A DNA stretch of 64,000 nucleotides from Hafnia alvei (GTDB lineage: Bacteria > Pseudomonadota > Gammaproteobacteria > Enterobacterales > Enterobacteriaceae): assembly GCF_034424155.1 (NCBI RefSeq), contig NZ_CP139992.1:1814012-1878011 (forward strand), written 5' to 3'. The notes beneath the pieces are model-generated. The model did not search any database and was not told where the DNA came from. It saw nothing but the letters and a program-made list of their open reading frames with translations. Positions within the stretch are counted from its first letter, which is position 1. Each line of letters starts with the position of its first letter. Below, one piece after another: positions 28,813 to 37,565 of the stretch. A program made the translations under genes and the position numbers.

Positions 28813-29250
28813 ATGACGTCTCAAAACCCTTCATTGTATGAAATGCTGACGCTGAACTTTGGCGGTGAGCTGGATTTGCAGCGGGTGAGCGAGCGCGAAC
28901 AGGTGATTTTATCGGTGCTCGATAATATGCAACGCATCCTGAATAGCCGCGCGGGCACCTTGGCGCATCTGCCCGACTATGGTCTGCCAGATATGAGCCA
29001 AATCCTGCAAGGCATGCCGGGATCGGCGCATGGGCTGCTGTCGCTGTTGTCGGCGACGTTATTGAAGTATGAACCACGCCTTGAAAGCCTGTCGATTACG
29101 TTGCTCCCCCAAACGCGCAGCGGCCATCTGGAGTACACCCTTGAGGCTCAGCTCAAAGAACTGGGGCTAGTGCGCTTCGGCACGGAGTTTGCGCCTGAGG
29201 GAAAAGTGTTGGTACGCCATCTTAAACAGCAACAGTTTGTTTCCGCTTAG
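28813..29250 (+). CDS. tssE: T6SS baseplate subunit TssE (gp25-like)
   Basis: A 145-residue protein with a gp25/lysozyme-like fold; the conserved REQVILSVLDNMQRILNSRAGTLAHLPDYGLPD segment is the family hallmark, including the GxxxHLPDYGLPD motif. TssE joins the baseplate to the first sheath ring. AAGGA precedes the ATG. It overlaps nothing and is followed by the VasL-like gene after 33 bases. Confidence 0.93.
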   Translation: MTSQNPSLYEMLTLNFGGELDLQRVSEREQVILSVLDNMQRILNSRAGTLAHLPDYGLPDMSQILQGMPGSAHGLLSLLSATLLKYEPRLESLSITLLPQTRSGHLEYTLEAQLKELGLVRFGTEFAPEGKVLVRHLKQQQFVSA

Positions 29251-29283
29251 TTTTTCTTTCTTTTTACGGAGCTTCACCTACGC

Positions 29284-30651
29284 ATGGCTTCTTTCTCCGA
29301 ACAACATTTACGTACCGGCGGCGATCCGCGCACGCTGAGCGAATTTACCGCCCTGCGCGATGAGCTGAGTAAACTCACGCACCCCGCGCGTCCTGACGTC
29401 GATTGGCAAAAAGTGGAACAGCTGTGTTTGGGGCTCTTTCGCCAAAACGGGGTTGAGCTGCAAACTACCGCGTATTACACGCTGGCACGCGCGCATCGTG
29501 CCGGATTGGCGGGCATTGAAGAGGGGCTGGTGCTCGTCGATGGTTTGCTGACGCATCAGTGGCCGGTATTTTGGCCTGCGCAAACGCACGCGCGTATGGA
29601 AATTCTTGGCTGGCTTGCCACTCGCCTACAGCAGTTGCTGCGCGGCTATGTGTTTAAATACGGTGACTTGCCGATTATTTATCGCACCGAAACGCTGCTG
29701 GAGCATTTGGGCGAAGTGCTGGCGCGTCTGGAGCTCAAGCATCTGAGCCAGCTCGATGGTTTGTATCATCTAATGCATAACACCGCGCTTCGGCTGGAAA
29801 GTTTGGATGGCGATAATGCGATCCAGGGCGGTAGCACGCTGGCGGCTCGCCCGTCGATGTCGATAGCCGAGCCTGAAATGCAGGATGATTCACCGCTGGT
29901 GTATGTGGTTCAAGCCGAAGCAAAGCCGGTGATCATGCGGGTGGAAAACACCGCTACCGGCATTCAGAAAAGCCATTGGGCTGGTTTTGCAGCGGGATTA
30001 ATTTGCATGGCGTTGGTGGGCAGCGCAGGGCTGTGGGGTTGGAATACGTGGCATCAGGAGCCTGTTCGCAATGTTCTGTTAGCCACGGTAGAACCGTTGC
30101 CGCAGCCGTTGTCGTCGGAGCAGATGAATACGCTGCGAACCGAGAAAGCGGACAAGCTGCCTTCGTTAGCTAATGAGATGGTGGCGGCTACGCAAAAGCA
30201 GTTGGAGACTATCAATGGATTACCCGCACTTTGGTCGCTGAACTACGCCTCTCAGCTGGTTAAGCAGGCGCAAACGCTGTGGCCGCAGACGCCAGCGGTC
30301 GATCAGCTGGCCGCCGGTTGGTTGCTCAATTTGAATGCGCAGGCAGCGGCCAGCGATACGTTGGGCGATTGGCATATGGCGCAAAGCCGTCTGCAACTGC
30401 TCGCCAATAAGCTCAATGGATTGGACGAGCAGCGCGGGAAATATATGACGGTTTCAGAGCTGAAATCGTCTATTTTTGCCATTCAACAGCCGCTGGTGAA
30501 ATCACCGCCGCTGGAGGAACTGCTGCGACAACTGTCGGAACAGCAGAACGCCGGAAAAGTATCTCCGGCGCTGGTTCGGCAGATCGACAGCCGTTTTAAG
30601 CAGCTACAAAGTCGTTATATGCTGCTGATGATGGAATCGAGGTCGTTATAA
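29284..30651 (+). CDS. VasL/TagA-type second TssA-like protein
   Basis: The protein has 455 residues with an ImpA_N domain (about 1-150, ELQTTAYYTLARAHRAGLAGIEEGL and HARMEILGWLATRLQQLL), one transmembrane helix (about 236-258, WAGFAAGLICMALVGSAGLWGW), and a VasL-type helical C-terminus. Proteins of this architecture close T6SS operons in enterobacteria; in enteroaggregative E. coli the equivalent TagA anchors the distal end of the sheath at the opposite membrane and stops its growth. The membrane helix fits such a role. GGAG precedes the ATG. A bidirectional hairpin follows. Confidence 0.82.
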   Translation: MASFSEQHLRTGGDPRTLSEFTALRDELSKLTHPARPDVDWQKVEQLCLGLFRQNGVELQTTAYYTLARAHRAGLAGIEEGLVLVDGLLTHQWPVFWPAQTHARMEILGWLATRLQQLLRGYVFKYGDLPIIYRTETLLEHLGEVLARLELKHLSQLDGLYHLMHNTALRLESLDGDNAIQGGSTLAARPSMSIAEPEMQDDSPLVYVVQAEAKPVIMRVENTATGIQKSHWAGFAAGLICMALVGSAGLWGWNTWHQEPVRNVLLATVEPLPQPLSSEQMNTLRTEKADKLPSLANEMVAATQKQLETINGLPALWSLNYASQLVKQAQTLWPQTPAVDQLAAGWLLNLNAQAAASDTLGDWHMAQSRLQLLANKLNGLDEQRGKYMTVSELKSSIFAIQQPLVKSPPLEELLRQLSEQQNAGKVSPALVRQIDSRFKQLQSRYMLLMMESRSL

Positions 30652-30656
30652 GTTTA

Positions 30657-30690
30657 ACTGGCTACGTCTTCAGATGTAGCCAGTGGTTTT
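30657..30690 (+). terminator. Terminator between the T6SS locus and the MscS-type gene
   Basis: ACTGGCTAC (30657-30665) pairs with GTAGCCAGT (30676-30684), followed by GGTTTT on the + strand. The two genes converge here, so the hairpin may serve both; on the - strand the T-run is weak. Confidence 0.7.
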
Positions 30691-33094
30691 ACTCTTCTGC
30701 GAGCGCCGCTGGCGCTCTTTCAATTACCATCGTTTGGCTTTGACTCAGACTGATGCCCGCCGCTCTTAGCCTTTTCAAAATCTCATACAATAAATCACTC
30801 TTCGTACCGCTTACCACGCGAGGACTCGCCACATAGCCCGTGACGCTGAGCACAATACCGTTTGGCCCTAACTCCTTGAAACTCACCGACGGTGCAGGAG
30901 CGGGCTGTATGGCGACATGCTGGTGATAGGCGTCGAGCAGTAGAGCGCGTGTTTGCTCAGGATCGATATCCAATGGGAAGGTGAGCGCAATCGTCACCAC
31001 GCCCTGCGCATTGCCCATGGTGGCATTGCGGACGTTTTGCGAAATGAGCTGGGAATTGGGCACAATCACGGTGGAACGATCGCTGAGCTGGATTTCAGTC
31101 GCACGGACGTTGATGCGGCGAATATCGCCCTCAACGCCGCTGATGCTGATTAAATCGCCAACTTTGACCGGACGCTCGGTCAGCAAAATCAAACCGGAGA
31201 TAAAGTTTTTCACAATCTCTTGCAGACCAAAACCGATCCCAACCGAGAGGGCGCTGACGATCCATGCCAGCTTGTTCCACTCAATGCCTAGGGTGGAGAG
31301 CGTGAGTAAGATAATCAACACGTAGCCGACGTTGGTGAACAACGTGACCAACGAGGCACGCATGCCGCGATCCATCATGGTTTTTGGCAGGAAGTCGTTA
31401 TCCAGCCAACGGCGAGCGGTACGCAGAATGTACCAGCCAATAACCAAACACAGCACGGCATTCAGGGCGTGCGCAGGAATAATGGTGAAGCCGCCTAACC
31501 CTTTACCGCGCCAGATTTCGATCACTTTTTGTAGCAGGGCGAGCGGGGTGGTTGAGCCATAGGTTCCGCTCAGCAGCGCGATAACCGCAAACAGCACCAA
31601 CACAGTTTTGCCCACCGCGGCAAATAGCGTCGCGGCCAAAGAGAGATGCCGGTCGCTGAGGCTGAGCGTGCTTTTGAGTATTTTTCCTGAGTGATTGCTG
31701 GGCGTAAATACGCTTTCGCAGAGGTCGGTCATCAGGTGTATCAGTAGATATAAACAGGCTAAAACCAGCCATACCCAGATCAGCTCATAGGTGAGGAAAC
31801 GCGCCAGCAGAATGTAGCCTGTGAGCAGAGAGATAATAATGGCAAACGAGGTGGCACTGATCGCCAGATGGATAAATCCAGCCAGCGCCGAGCGCGCGCT
31901 AACCTGATCGTTATTGGTGTTTCGCCCATGGCGCAGTCGGGTGACGCGCACCGCCATGAAAATCGCAATAAGCGCTACCAGCAGTGACAATAATCCGCTG
32001 CAAAAAACCGTGGCGGCGATGCTGGCACCGACCAGATTATTGAGCTGCTCAAGAATGCTGAAAATGAAAACGGCGGTGGCAATCAGCGTTGGGAAAGGCG
32101 CTAAGGCTTTGGCGGCGTTATCGGAGATGTTTGGCAGTCGCCAAGAAGGATGGCGATTGGAAAGTAATGCATTGCCCAGTCCGGCAATCAGGCTGGAGAA
32201 CACGGTGAGCCGCCCCAGCGTTTGCGCAAATTCGACCAACATCGGCGAGGTGTCGGGCAGGCGAATGAAGAGATAGCACAGAAAATGGGCGCTAGTGCCG
32301 AGCATGACGGCGGTGAGCACGGTGGTGGTGAAGGCGAGAACGCTGCGGCGTAGGCGTCCTTCGGGTAGCCAACGTTGCATCATGGCGCTGACGGGTTTAT
32401 CTAGCACGATATGGCTGAAGACACCAAAGGCTAGCGCGAGCAAGAGATAAAACACCGATCCGGCTTTCCAACCGGGTTGCCAGGCGTTGTCCCACGCGTC
32501 GCTGAGTTGTTGATTAAAATCGTTGAATTTATCCAGATCGTGATTCTGGGAATAGAGTACTGGCGACCAAAAACTTTGTCCCAGAATGGTGCCTGAGTTA
32601 AGGGCAATTTGAGATTTTAACGCTGAGCGGCGCAGGTTATTAATTTGGGTCGAGAGATTCGCCGCGTTGGTTTTTACCGCATTAATTTGCTCAATTTGTT
32701 TATCTAGCTGGGTTTTGGTGCGGTTCAGCGTAATTCTTTGCTGGGTAACTTCCGGAGTTTCATCGGCGGCTTTGGGGCCGAGTACGTCGAGCTGCGCCTG
32801 TATCTGCGCGATTTCTGGCGTGAGCGCGGCGGCCTTGGCATCGGCCTCCTCAGCCAGCTGTAGCGTCTCGCTGTTGAGCTGGCCGAGTAATTTTTCATGC
32901 TGGGCGTTGGCGACCTGCTGCTTGATGGTGTCGAGTTTTTTCTGCAACACGCCGCTATCGACTTGCGTACTCGCTGTGACCTGCTGCGTGCTGTTGCTTG
33001 CGGCATGGCTCATGAGCGGCGTTGCTAGCAACATAACTAACAGCGCGTAGGTTTTTAGCATTTTCAGCATGTAAAAGAGATCTCGGTTGAGCAT
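30689..33094 (-). CDS. MscS-family mechanosensitive channel with DUF3772 domain
   Basis: This 801-residue protein starts with a signal peptide ending near SHAAS. A periplasmic coiled-coil domain follows (about 30-170), then a series of about ten or eleven membrane helices and the MscS core: pore helix WIVSALSVGIGFGLQEIVKNFISGL (about 610-635), beta domain ERPVKVGDLISISGVEGDIRRI, and cytoplasmic C-terminal domain. It belongs to the large MscS homologues that carry a DUF3772 region. Its job would be release of solutes on hypo-osmotic shock. It is convergent to the T6SS locus and not part of it. Confidence 0.88.
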   Translation of the reverse strand: MLNRDLFYMLKMLKTYALLVMLLATPLMSHAASNSTQQVTASTQVDSGVLQKKLDTIKQQVANAQHEKLLGQLNSETLQLAEEADAKAAALTPEIAQIQAQLDVLGPKAADETPEVTQQRITLNRTKTQLDKQIEQINAVKTNAANLSTQINNLRRSALKSQIALNSGTILGQSFWSPVLYSQNHDLDKFNDFNQQLSDAWDNAWQPGWKAGSVFYLLLALAFGVFSHIVLDKPVSAMMQRWLPEGRLRRSVLAFTTTVLTAVMLGTSAHFLCYLFIRLPDTSPMLVEFAQTLGRLTVFSSLIAGLGNALLSNRHPSWRLPNISDNAAKALAPFPTLIATAVFIFSILEQLNNLVGASIAATVFCSGLLSLLVALIAIFMAVRVTRLRHGRNTNNDQVSARSALAGFIHLAISATSFAIIISLLTGYILLARFLTYELIWVWLVLACLYLLIHLMTDLCESVFTPSNHSGKILKSTLSLSDRHLSLAATLFAAVGKTVLVLFAVIALLSGTYGSTTPLALLQKVIEIWRGKGLGGFTIIPAHALNAVLCLVIGWYILRTARRWLDNDFLPKTMMDRGMRASLVTLFTNVGYVLIILLTLSTLGIEWNKLAWIVSALSVGIGFGLQEIVKNFISGLILLTERPVKVGDLISISGVEGDIRRINVRATEIQLSDRSTVIVPNSQLISQNVRNATMGNAQGVVTIALTFPLDIDPEQTRALLLDAYHQHVAIQPAPAPSVSFKELGPNGIVLSVTGYVASPRVVSGTKSDLLYEILKRLRAAGISLSQSQTMVIERAPAALAEE

Positions 33095-33229
33095 TAATCG
33101 GCTAAATATTCGTTAATTATAGAAAAAAAGGTAGGCGTTTTGTGAATCATTTTGTGAACTTGGTTACATGCAGGAGAGGTGCGAGGAGAAATATGGGCAG
33201 CCAAGAGAAACCATGCCGCCCATATTGAC

Positions 33230-34759
33230 TTATGACTTGCTCGATGTTCCGCTCGCTCGGTATCCACCGCCGAGTGATTTGGTAAGGTTGATATCGGCAT
33301 CGATCCAACGGCCGTGCAGCTCGATCAGCTTGGATTGTTCCGCTAACAAAGGAAGCTTAGCTTTTGCCACGTTAACGCCGCTGATTAAACCTGCTTGGAA
33401 GCGCATTTGGGTGAGCGACCAGATTTTTTGATCGCCGTCCACCACTTCGGTTTGATGCGCGCTTTGATCCGAAATCGTCTGGATCTGGGTAATGCCTTTC
33501 GTGACTTCTGTGACGGCATTGACTACCGCTTTGTTGTAGCTGGCGATATTCAAGTTGCTGTTGCTTTGTACAATGCTGAGATTGGCGTTAAGGCGTCCAC
33601 CATCAAAAATAGGTAGCGTTAAGCCCAATATGCCGCCCATTTGCTGCGCGGAGCCACGGAACAGATCGCTAAGGTGCAGCGCATCGTTCTGCAAGAATCC
33701 CATTAGGTTGATTTCCGGATAGAACGCGGCTTTGGCGGCATCAACTTGGCTCAATGACGCGTCGATATACCAGTGTGCGGCTTGCAAATCGGGGCGGCGG
33801 GCCAGCAATTCATAGCTGAGATTTTGCGGTAGGGTGCTAATGACGTCGGGTAACGGTACCGTTTTGAGCGCAGGTAACGGCGTTTTCAGCCCGATAAGCG
33901 CCTGTAAGTTCGCCCGTAACAAGAGCAGATTGCCACGCGATGCGTCGATTTGCTCATCGATTTTGGTGAATTGCGTTTCCGTTTCAGTTTGTTCGAGCGA
34001 AGAGATAATGCCTTCGTTGTAAAGTTTGCGATCCGTGTCGGCAATGATCGCCTCTTGAGCTTTGACCTCAATCAGGATGTCCTGCAATGCCTTAACGGTT
34101 TGAATATCCCAATAGATTTGGGTTACGGCGGAGGAAACCAGCAGTTCACTTTCAGCCAGTTCCGCCTGTCGTGCTTTGTAAACGCCGAGCGCTGATTCTA
34201 CCTGCGCGCGGTTTTTTCCCCATAAATCCAGATCGTAGCTGGCCTGCAAACCGAAAGTGCCGTTGGTATACCATGGCCCCGTCGTTCCTGCGGCGGGATC
34301 GTCAAGCGCAAACGGCCCCATCACACCTTCAGCCGACATTTTTTGGCGCTCCACGTCGGCACCGAAATTCACGATAGGTAAATCATCGGCGCGCGCCCGA
34401 TCGGTTTGCGCTTTAGCAATTTCAACGCGTTGGCGAACCACGGCAAGGCTAGGCGAATCGGCAAGTGCTTGCTCAACCAGTTGGTTGAGCTGAGGGTTGT
34501 GATAATTTTGCCACCAGTGGTTTCCCGGCCATGCGCGGAGTGCGCCTGCGGGGGCATCGTTGATGTGTATTTGGCTAAGATCGGTTTGCGGTAGCGGTGT
34601 TTTGTCTGAATGGATCATCGCACAGCCGCCGATCGCGAAAGATAACGCGATAAGTAAACTGGAGCGTAATAGTTTTTTGTTAGGAATAATAGAATGATTT
34701 TTTTTATTTGTTTTATTCATGTGTTTACTTGAATTGATAATAATGGATGATGATTTCAT
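33230..34759 (-). CDS. TolC-like outer-membrane efflux lipoprotein (NodT/OprM family)
   Basis: About 509 residues with a lipobox SFAIGGC (Cys about 46) after a hydrophobic stretch, then two outer-membrane-efflux repeats (about 75-285 and 300-490) with LPIVNFGADV, GLQASYDLDLWGKNRAQVESA and LGLTLPIFDGGRLNANL. Such proteins form the exit duct of tripartite RND or MFS pumps. No pump or adaptor gene lies next to it, so it must work with partners encoded elsewhere. The start is uncertain: an ATG at 34720 would shorten the leader by 13 residues. The intergenic stretch 34760-35093 is AT-rich and holds the divergent promoters of this gene and amyA. Confidence 0.88.
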   Translation of the reverse strand: MKSSSIIINSSKHMNKTNKKNHSIIPNKKLLRSSLLIALSFAIGGCAMIHSDKTPLPQTDLSQIHINDAPAGALRAWPGNHWWQNYHNPQLNQLVEQALADSPSLAVVRQRVEIAKAQTDRARADDLPIVNFGADVERQKMSAEGVMGPFALDDPAAGTTGPWYTNGTFGLQASYDLDLWGKNRAQVESALGVYKARQAELAESELLVSSAVTQIYWDIQTVKALQDILIEVKAQEAIIADTDRKLYNEGIISSLEQTETETQFTKIDEQIDASRGNLLLLRANLQALIGLKTPLPALKTVPLPDVISTLPQNLSYELLARRPDLQAAHWYIDASLSQVDAAKAAFYPEINLMGFLQNDALHLSDLFRGSAQQMGGILGLTLPIFDGGRLNANLSIVQSNSNLNIASYNKAVVNAVTEVTKGITQIQTISDQSAHQTEVVDGDQKIWSLTQMRFQAGLISGVNVAKAKLPLLAEQSKLIELHGRWIDADINLTKSLGGGYRASGTSSKS

Positions 34760-35093
34760 TACCCATATTGAAATGGAGTCATTAGTCAGTGAACACTAAA
34801 GGCTTTTCTTATTTTTGTTTTATGCAGTTGTGCGGATATTGGTTATTTTCTCTAAAAACTAAATGTAGTTTTTATAATTAATTTGAATTAATAATTCATA
34901 TGATTTTTTTCATATTCATTATGAATGGCTGTTTCTTTTATTTAATGAGTTAACTCCATTGTTAATACATTTATAACGTTGGTAGAACATCACGCCATCA
35001 GGCATTTAAAATGCGTTTTCTTTGAATATTTTTGGTTGTGTGCTGATTTTTCATCCATGCTTAGAGTTCGGCCTTTTTTAGGGATGACTCACG

Positions 35094-36575
35094 ATGACAA
35101 AAACCACACTGTTTCAGTTCTTTCACTGGTATTACCCCGACGGCGGGAAATTGTGGCCAGAAGTGGCTGATAAGGCGGAGTATCTCTCGACGCTGGGAAT
35201 AAGCCACGTTTGGCTTCCTCCCGCGTACAAAGGAGCCAGCGGCGGCTACTCTGTGGGGTATGACTCTTACGATCTCTTCGATCTCGGGGAGTTCGACCAG
35301 AAAGGGAGCGTGCCAACCAAATACGGTGATAGAGCGGGATTAGAACATGCGGCGCAGTGTTTGCAATCGCATGGGCTACAGGTGCTGTTTGACGCGGTGC
35401 TAAACCACAAATTGGGTGCGGATGAGAAAGAGCGTGTGCATGTGCGCCGCGTTGAAGAGCACGACCGCAATGATATCGACGATAGCGCTTTTGAAGCATT
35501 AGCTTACACCCGCTTCGTGTTTCCGGGACGGCAGGGGAAATACTCTGAGTTTGTTTGGGATTATCGCTGCTTTAGCGGCGTTGATTACATTGAAGAACCG
35601 AATGAAAACGGCATTTTTAAAATCATGAATGATTTCGGCGAAGATGGCTGGAACGACGATGTTGATAAAGAAAATGGTAATTATGATTATCTGATGGGCG
35701 CCGATATTGAATTTCGTAATGAGGCGGTTAATGAGGAATTAAAATTCTGGGGGCGTTGGTTATTGGATTCCGTGCCCTGCGATGGATTTCGCTTGGATGC
35801 GGTGAAGCATATTCCCGCATGGTTTTATTCCCAATGGCTAGATCATCTGCGTGAGCATTCTGGCCGTGAGTTGTTTACCGTGGCGGAATATTGGTCGCCG
35901 GAGGTTTCAGCGTTACAGAACTATCTGCATGAAACAGAAAACAAACTGATGCTGTTTGATTCCGTGCTGCATACCAAATTTCATCATGCGTCTAAATCGG
36001 GCAGTGATTACGATCTTTCGACGCTGTTTGCTGACACGTTGGTAGCAAGTGCCCCTGAGAATACGGTCACGCTGGTGGCGAACCATGATACTCAGCCGTT
36101 GCAGTCGCTGGAAGCGCCGGTGGAACCGTGGTTTAAACCATTGGCTTACGCGTTAATCCTGCTGCGCGAACAGGGCGTGCCCTGCGTTTTCTATCCCGAT
36201 CTGTTTGGTGCGACCTATACCGATAAAGGTGATGACGGCCAAGACTATGAAATCATCATGCCCGTTATTCCTGAGCTTGAAAAATTGATTGAGGCTCGTC
36301 AGCGTTTTGCCAACGGTGCACAGCATGATTATTTTGATGCACCACAGTGTGTGGCCTTTGTGCGTGATGGTACCGAGGAAGCATCGGGCTGCGTGGTGAT
36401 CATGACCAACGGTGATGTGGCGTCTAAGCACGTACAGCTGGCAGAAGGTTTGGCTGGGCGGCGGTTCTATGATTTCCTCGGTAATCATAGCGATGTAGTG
36501 ACCACTGGCGATGATGCCAGCGCTGAGTTCCCCGTGTCGGCGGGGAGCGTCAGCGTTTGGGTTCTAGAACAGTAA
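35094..36575 (+). CDS. amyA: Cytoplasmic alpha-amylase AmyA
   Basis: The 493-residue enzyme without signal peptide matches the cytoplasmic AmyA of enterobacteria in length and motifs. GH13 signatures are visible: DAVLNHK (region I), GFRLDAVKH with nucleophile Asp235 (region II), FTVAEYW with acid/base Glu265 (region III) and VANHDTQ with Asp332 (region IV). It hydrolyses internal alpha-1,4 links in maltodextrins or glycogen in the cytoplasm. AGGGA lies about 13 bases before the ATG. It stands alone and converges with the pilus operon. Confidence 0.95.
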   Translation: MTKTTLFQFFHWYYPDGGKLWPEVADKAEYLSTLGISHVWLPPAYKGASGGYSVGYDSYDLFDLGEFDQKGSVPTKYGDRAGLEHAAQCLQSHGLQVLFDAVLNHKLGADEKERVHVRRVEEHDRNDIDDSAFEALAYTRFVFPGRQGKYSEFVWDYRCFSGVDYIEEPNENGIFKIMNDFGEDGWNDDVDKENGNYDYLMGADIEFRNEAVNEELKFWGRWLLDSVPCDGFRLDAVKHIPAWFYSQWLDHLREHSGRELFTVAEYWSPEVSALQNYLHETENKLMLFDSVLHTKFHHASKSGSDYDLSTLFADTLVASAPENTVTLVANHDTQPLQSLEAPVEPWFKPLAYALILLREQGVPCVFYPDLFGATYTDKGDDGQDYEIIMPVIPELEKLIEARQRFANGAQHDYFDAPQCVAFVRDGTEEASGCVVIMTNGDVASKHVQLAEGLAGRRFYDFLGNHSDVVTTGDDASAEFPVSAGSVSVWVLEQ

Positions 36576-36584
36576 ACGAAAGCC

Positions 36585-37564
36585 TTAAAAAGCGACGTCG
36601 ACGACCAGCGTATCGTTGTAAACGCCTGCGGGTGGCGTGTTCTGGGTGGGAAATATTTTAGCCGTATAGCTATAGGTTTTCGTCATGGTGTCAGGGCTGG
36701 TGGTGGTGGCAGCAGTGCTGCTCCAGCGCTGGCTGCCGACCGATCCCCAGCGGTTATTGCTGGTTGACTGATAGATATCGTAGCTGAGTAGATTTGCTGC
36801 GCCATTAAGCATGTTGCGTACGCCACCGCTGGCATTTTGCCCATCACTGATCCCCACGGTATAGGTTGCGCTCTTGGTGCAAACCAAGGTGATAGTCCCA
36901 GATTGAGTGCTAAAGCTACCTGCCACTGGCGCACTGCCGAAGTTGATATCGGGCGCGGTAATGGTGGCGCAGTCGTTTGTCACATTTAGGGTTACTGGAA
37001 TGACTAAGGTGTCGCTACCGGTGTCGTTATTCAGGCAAAGTACCAACGCTCCGGCGGTACAAATATCCCAAGTGACGGTGAGCGTGATACTCGTTGCATA
37101 GGAACCCGCGGCCACGGATTGGGCAACAGTGCTCAGTGTGAAGGGTAATGAGTACTGTTTATTAGTTAATAACCCCAAGAACGTTGAGCTAGGAATAGAT
37201 TGCGTACCGTTGACGCTAATCTCGGTGGCTGATGTGCAAATTGGGGTAATACACATCAATCTGAGTGGGATTGTATCCGTCGTGCTGCTGGTTAGGATCG
37301 CGCGGGAGCCGCTGGTTGTCGTAGCACTGGTATAAGCGACGACGATGGAGCCTGGGGCCGCAATGGCGAGCACGATAGGGCAGCTTATTTGATATTGAAT
37401 GTTTGAGACTGGGGTGTGGAGCTCACGACGACAGAGCTGACAGTGCCATAGTTGACGATGATGGGTTTCGTCAGCGTGCAGTCGTGGGTGGTCGCGGCGC
37501 TGGCTGAAAATGAGAGAAATCCCCCTCCGAGCAGAATAATAATGACGGCAATAATAGCTCTCAT
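36585..37564 (-). pseudogene. Archaic pilus tip adhesin with two spore-coat-U domains, frameshifted
   Basis: Reading on the - strand, an ATG one base after the usher stop starts MRAIIAVIIILLGGGFLSFSASA, a signal peptide, then DCTLTKPIIVNYG, the start of a spore-coat-U domain. The frame stops at TAA (37385-37387) just after TFNIK, while the next frame continues ISCPIVLAIAAPGS through a second spore-coat-U domain to 36585. One extra A in the AAA run would restore a single protein of about 326 residues. This two-domain layout is the tip subunit of Csu-type pili. Causes could be a real mutation, a phase switch or a sequencing error; without the tip, adhesion should be lost. Confidence 0.8.
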
Positions 37565-37565
37565 C

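Noticed and set aside
34979..35170. 63-codon frame overlapping the amyA start
   Set aside because: Overlaps a certain gene in another frame without a ribosome site.
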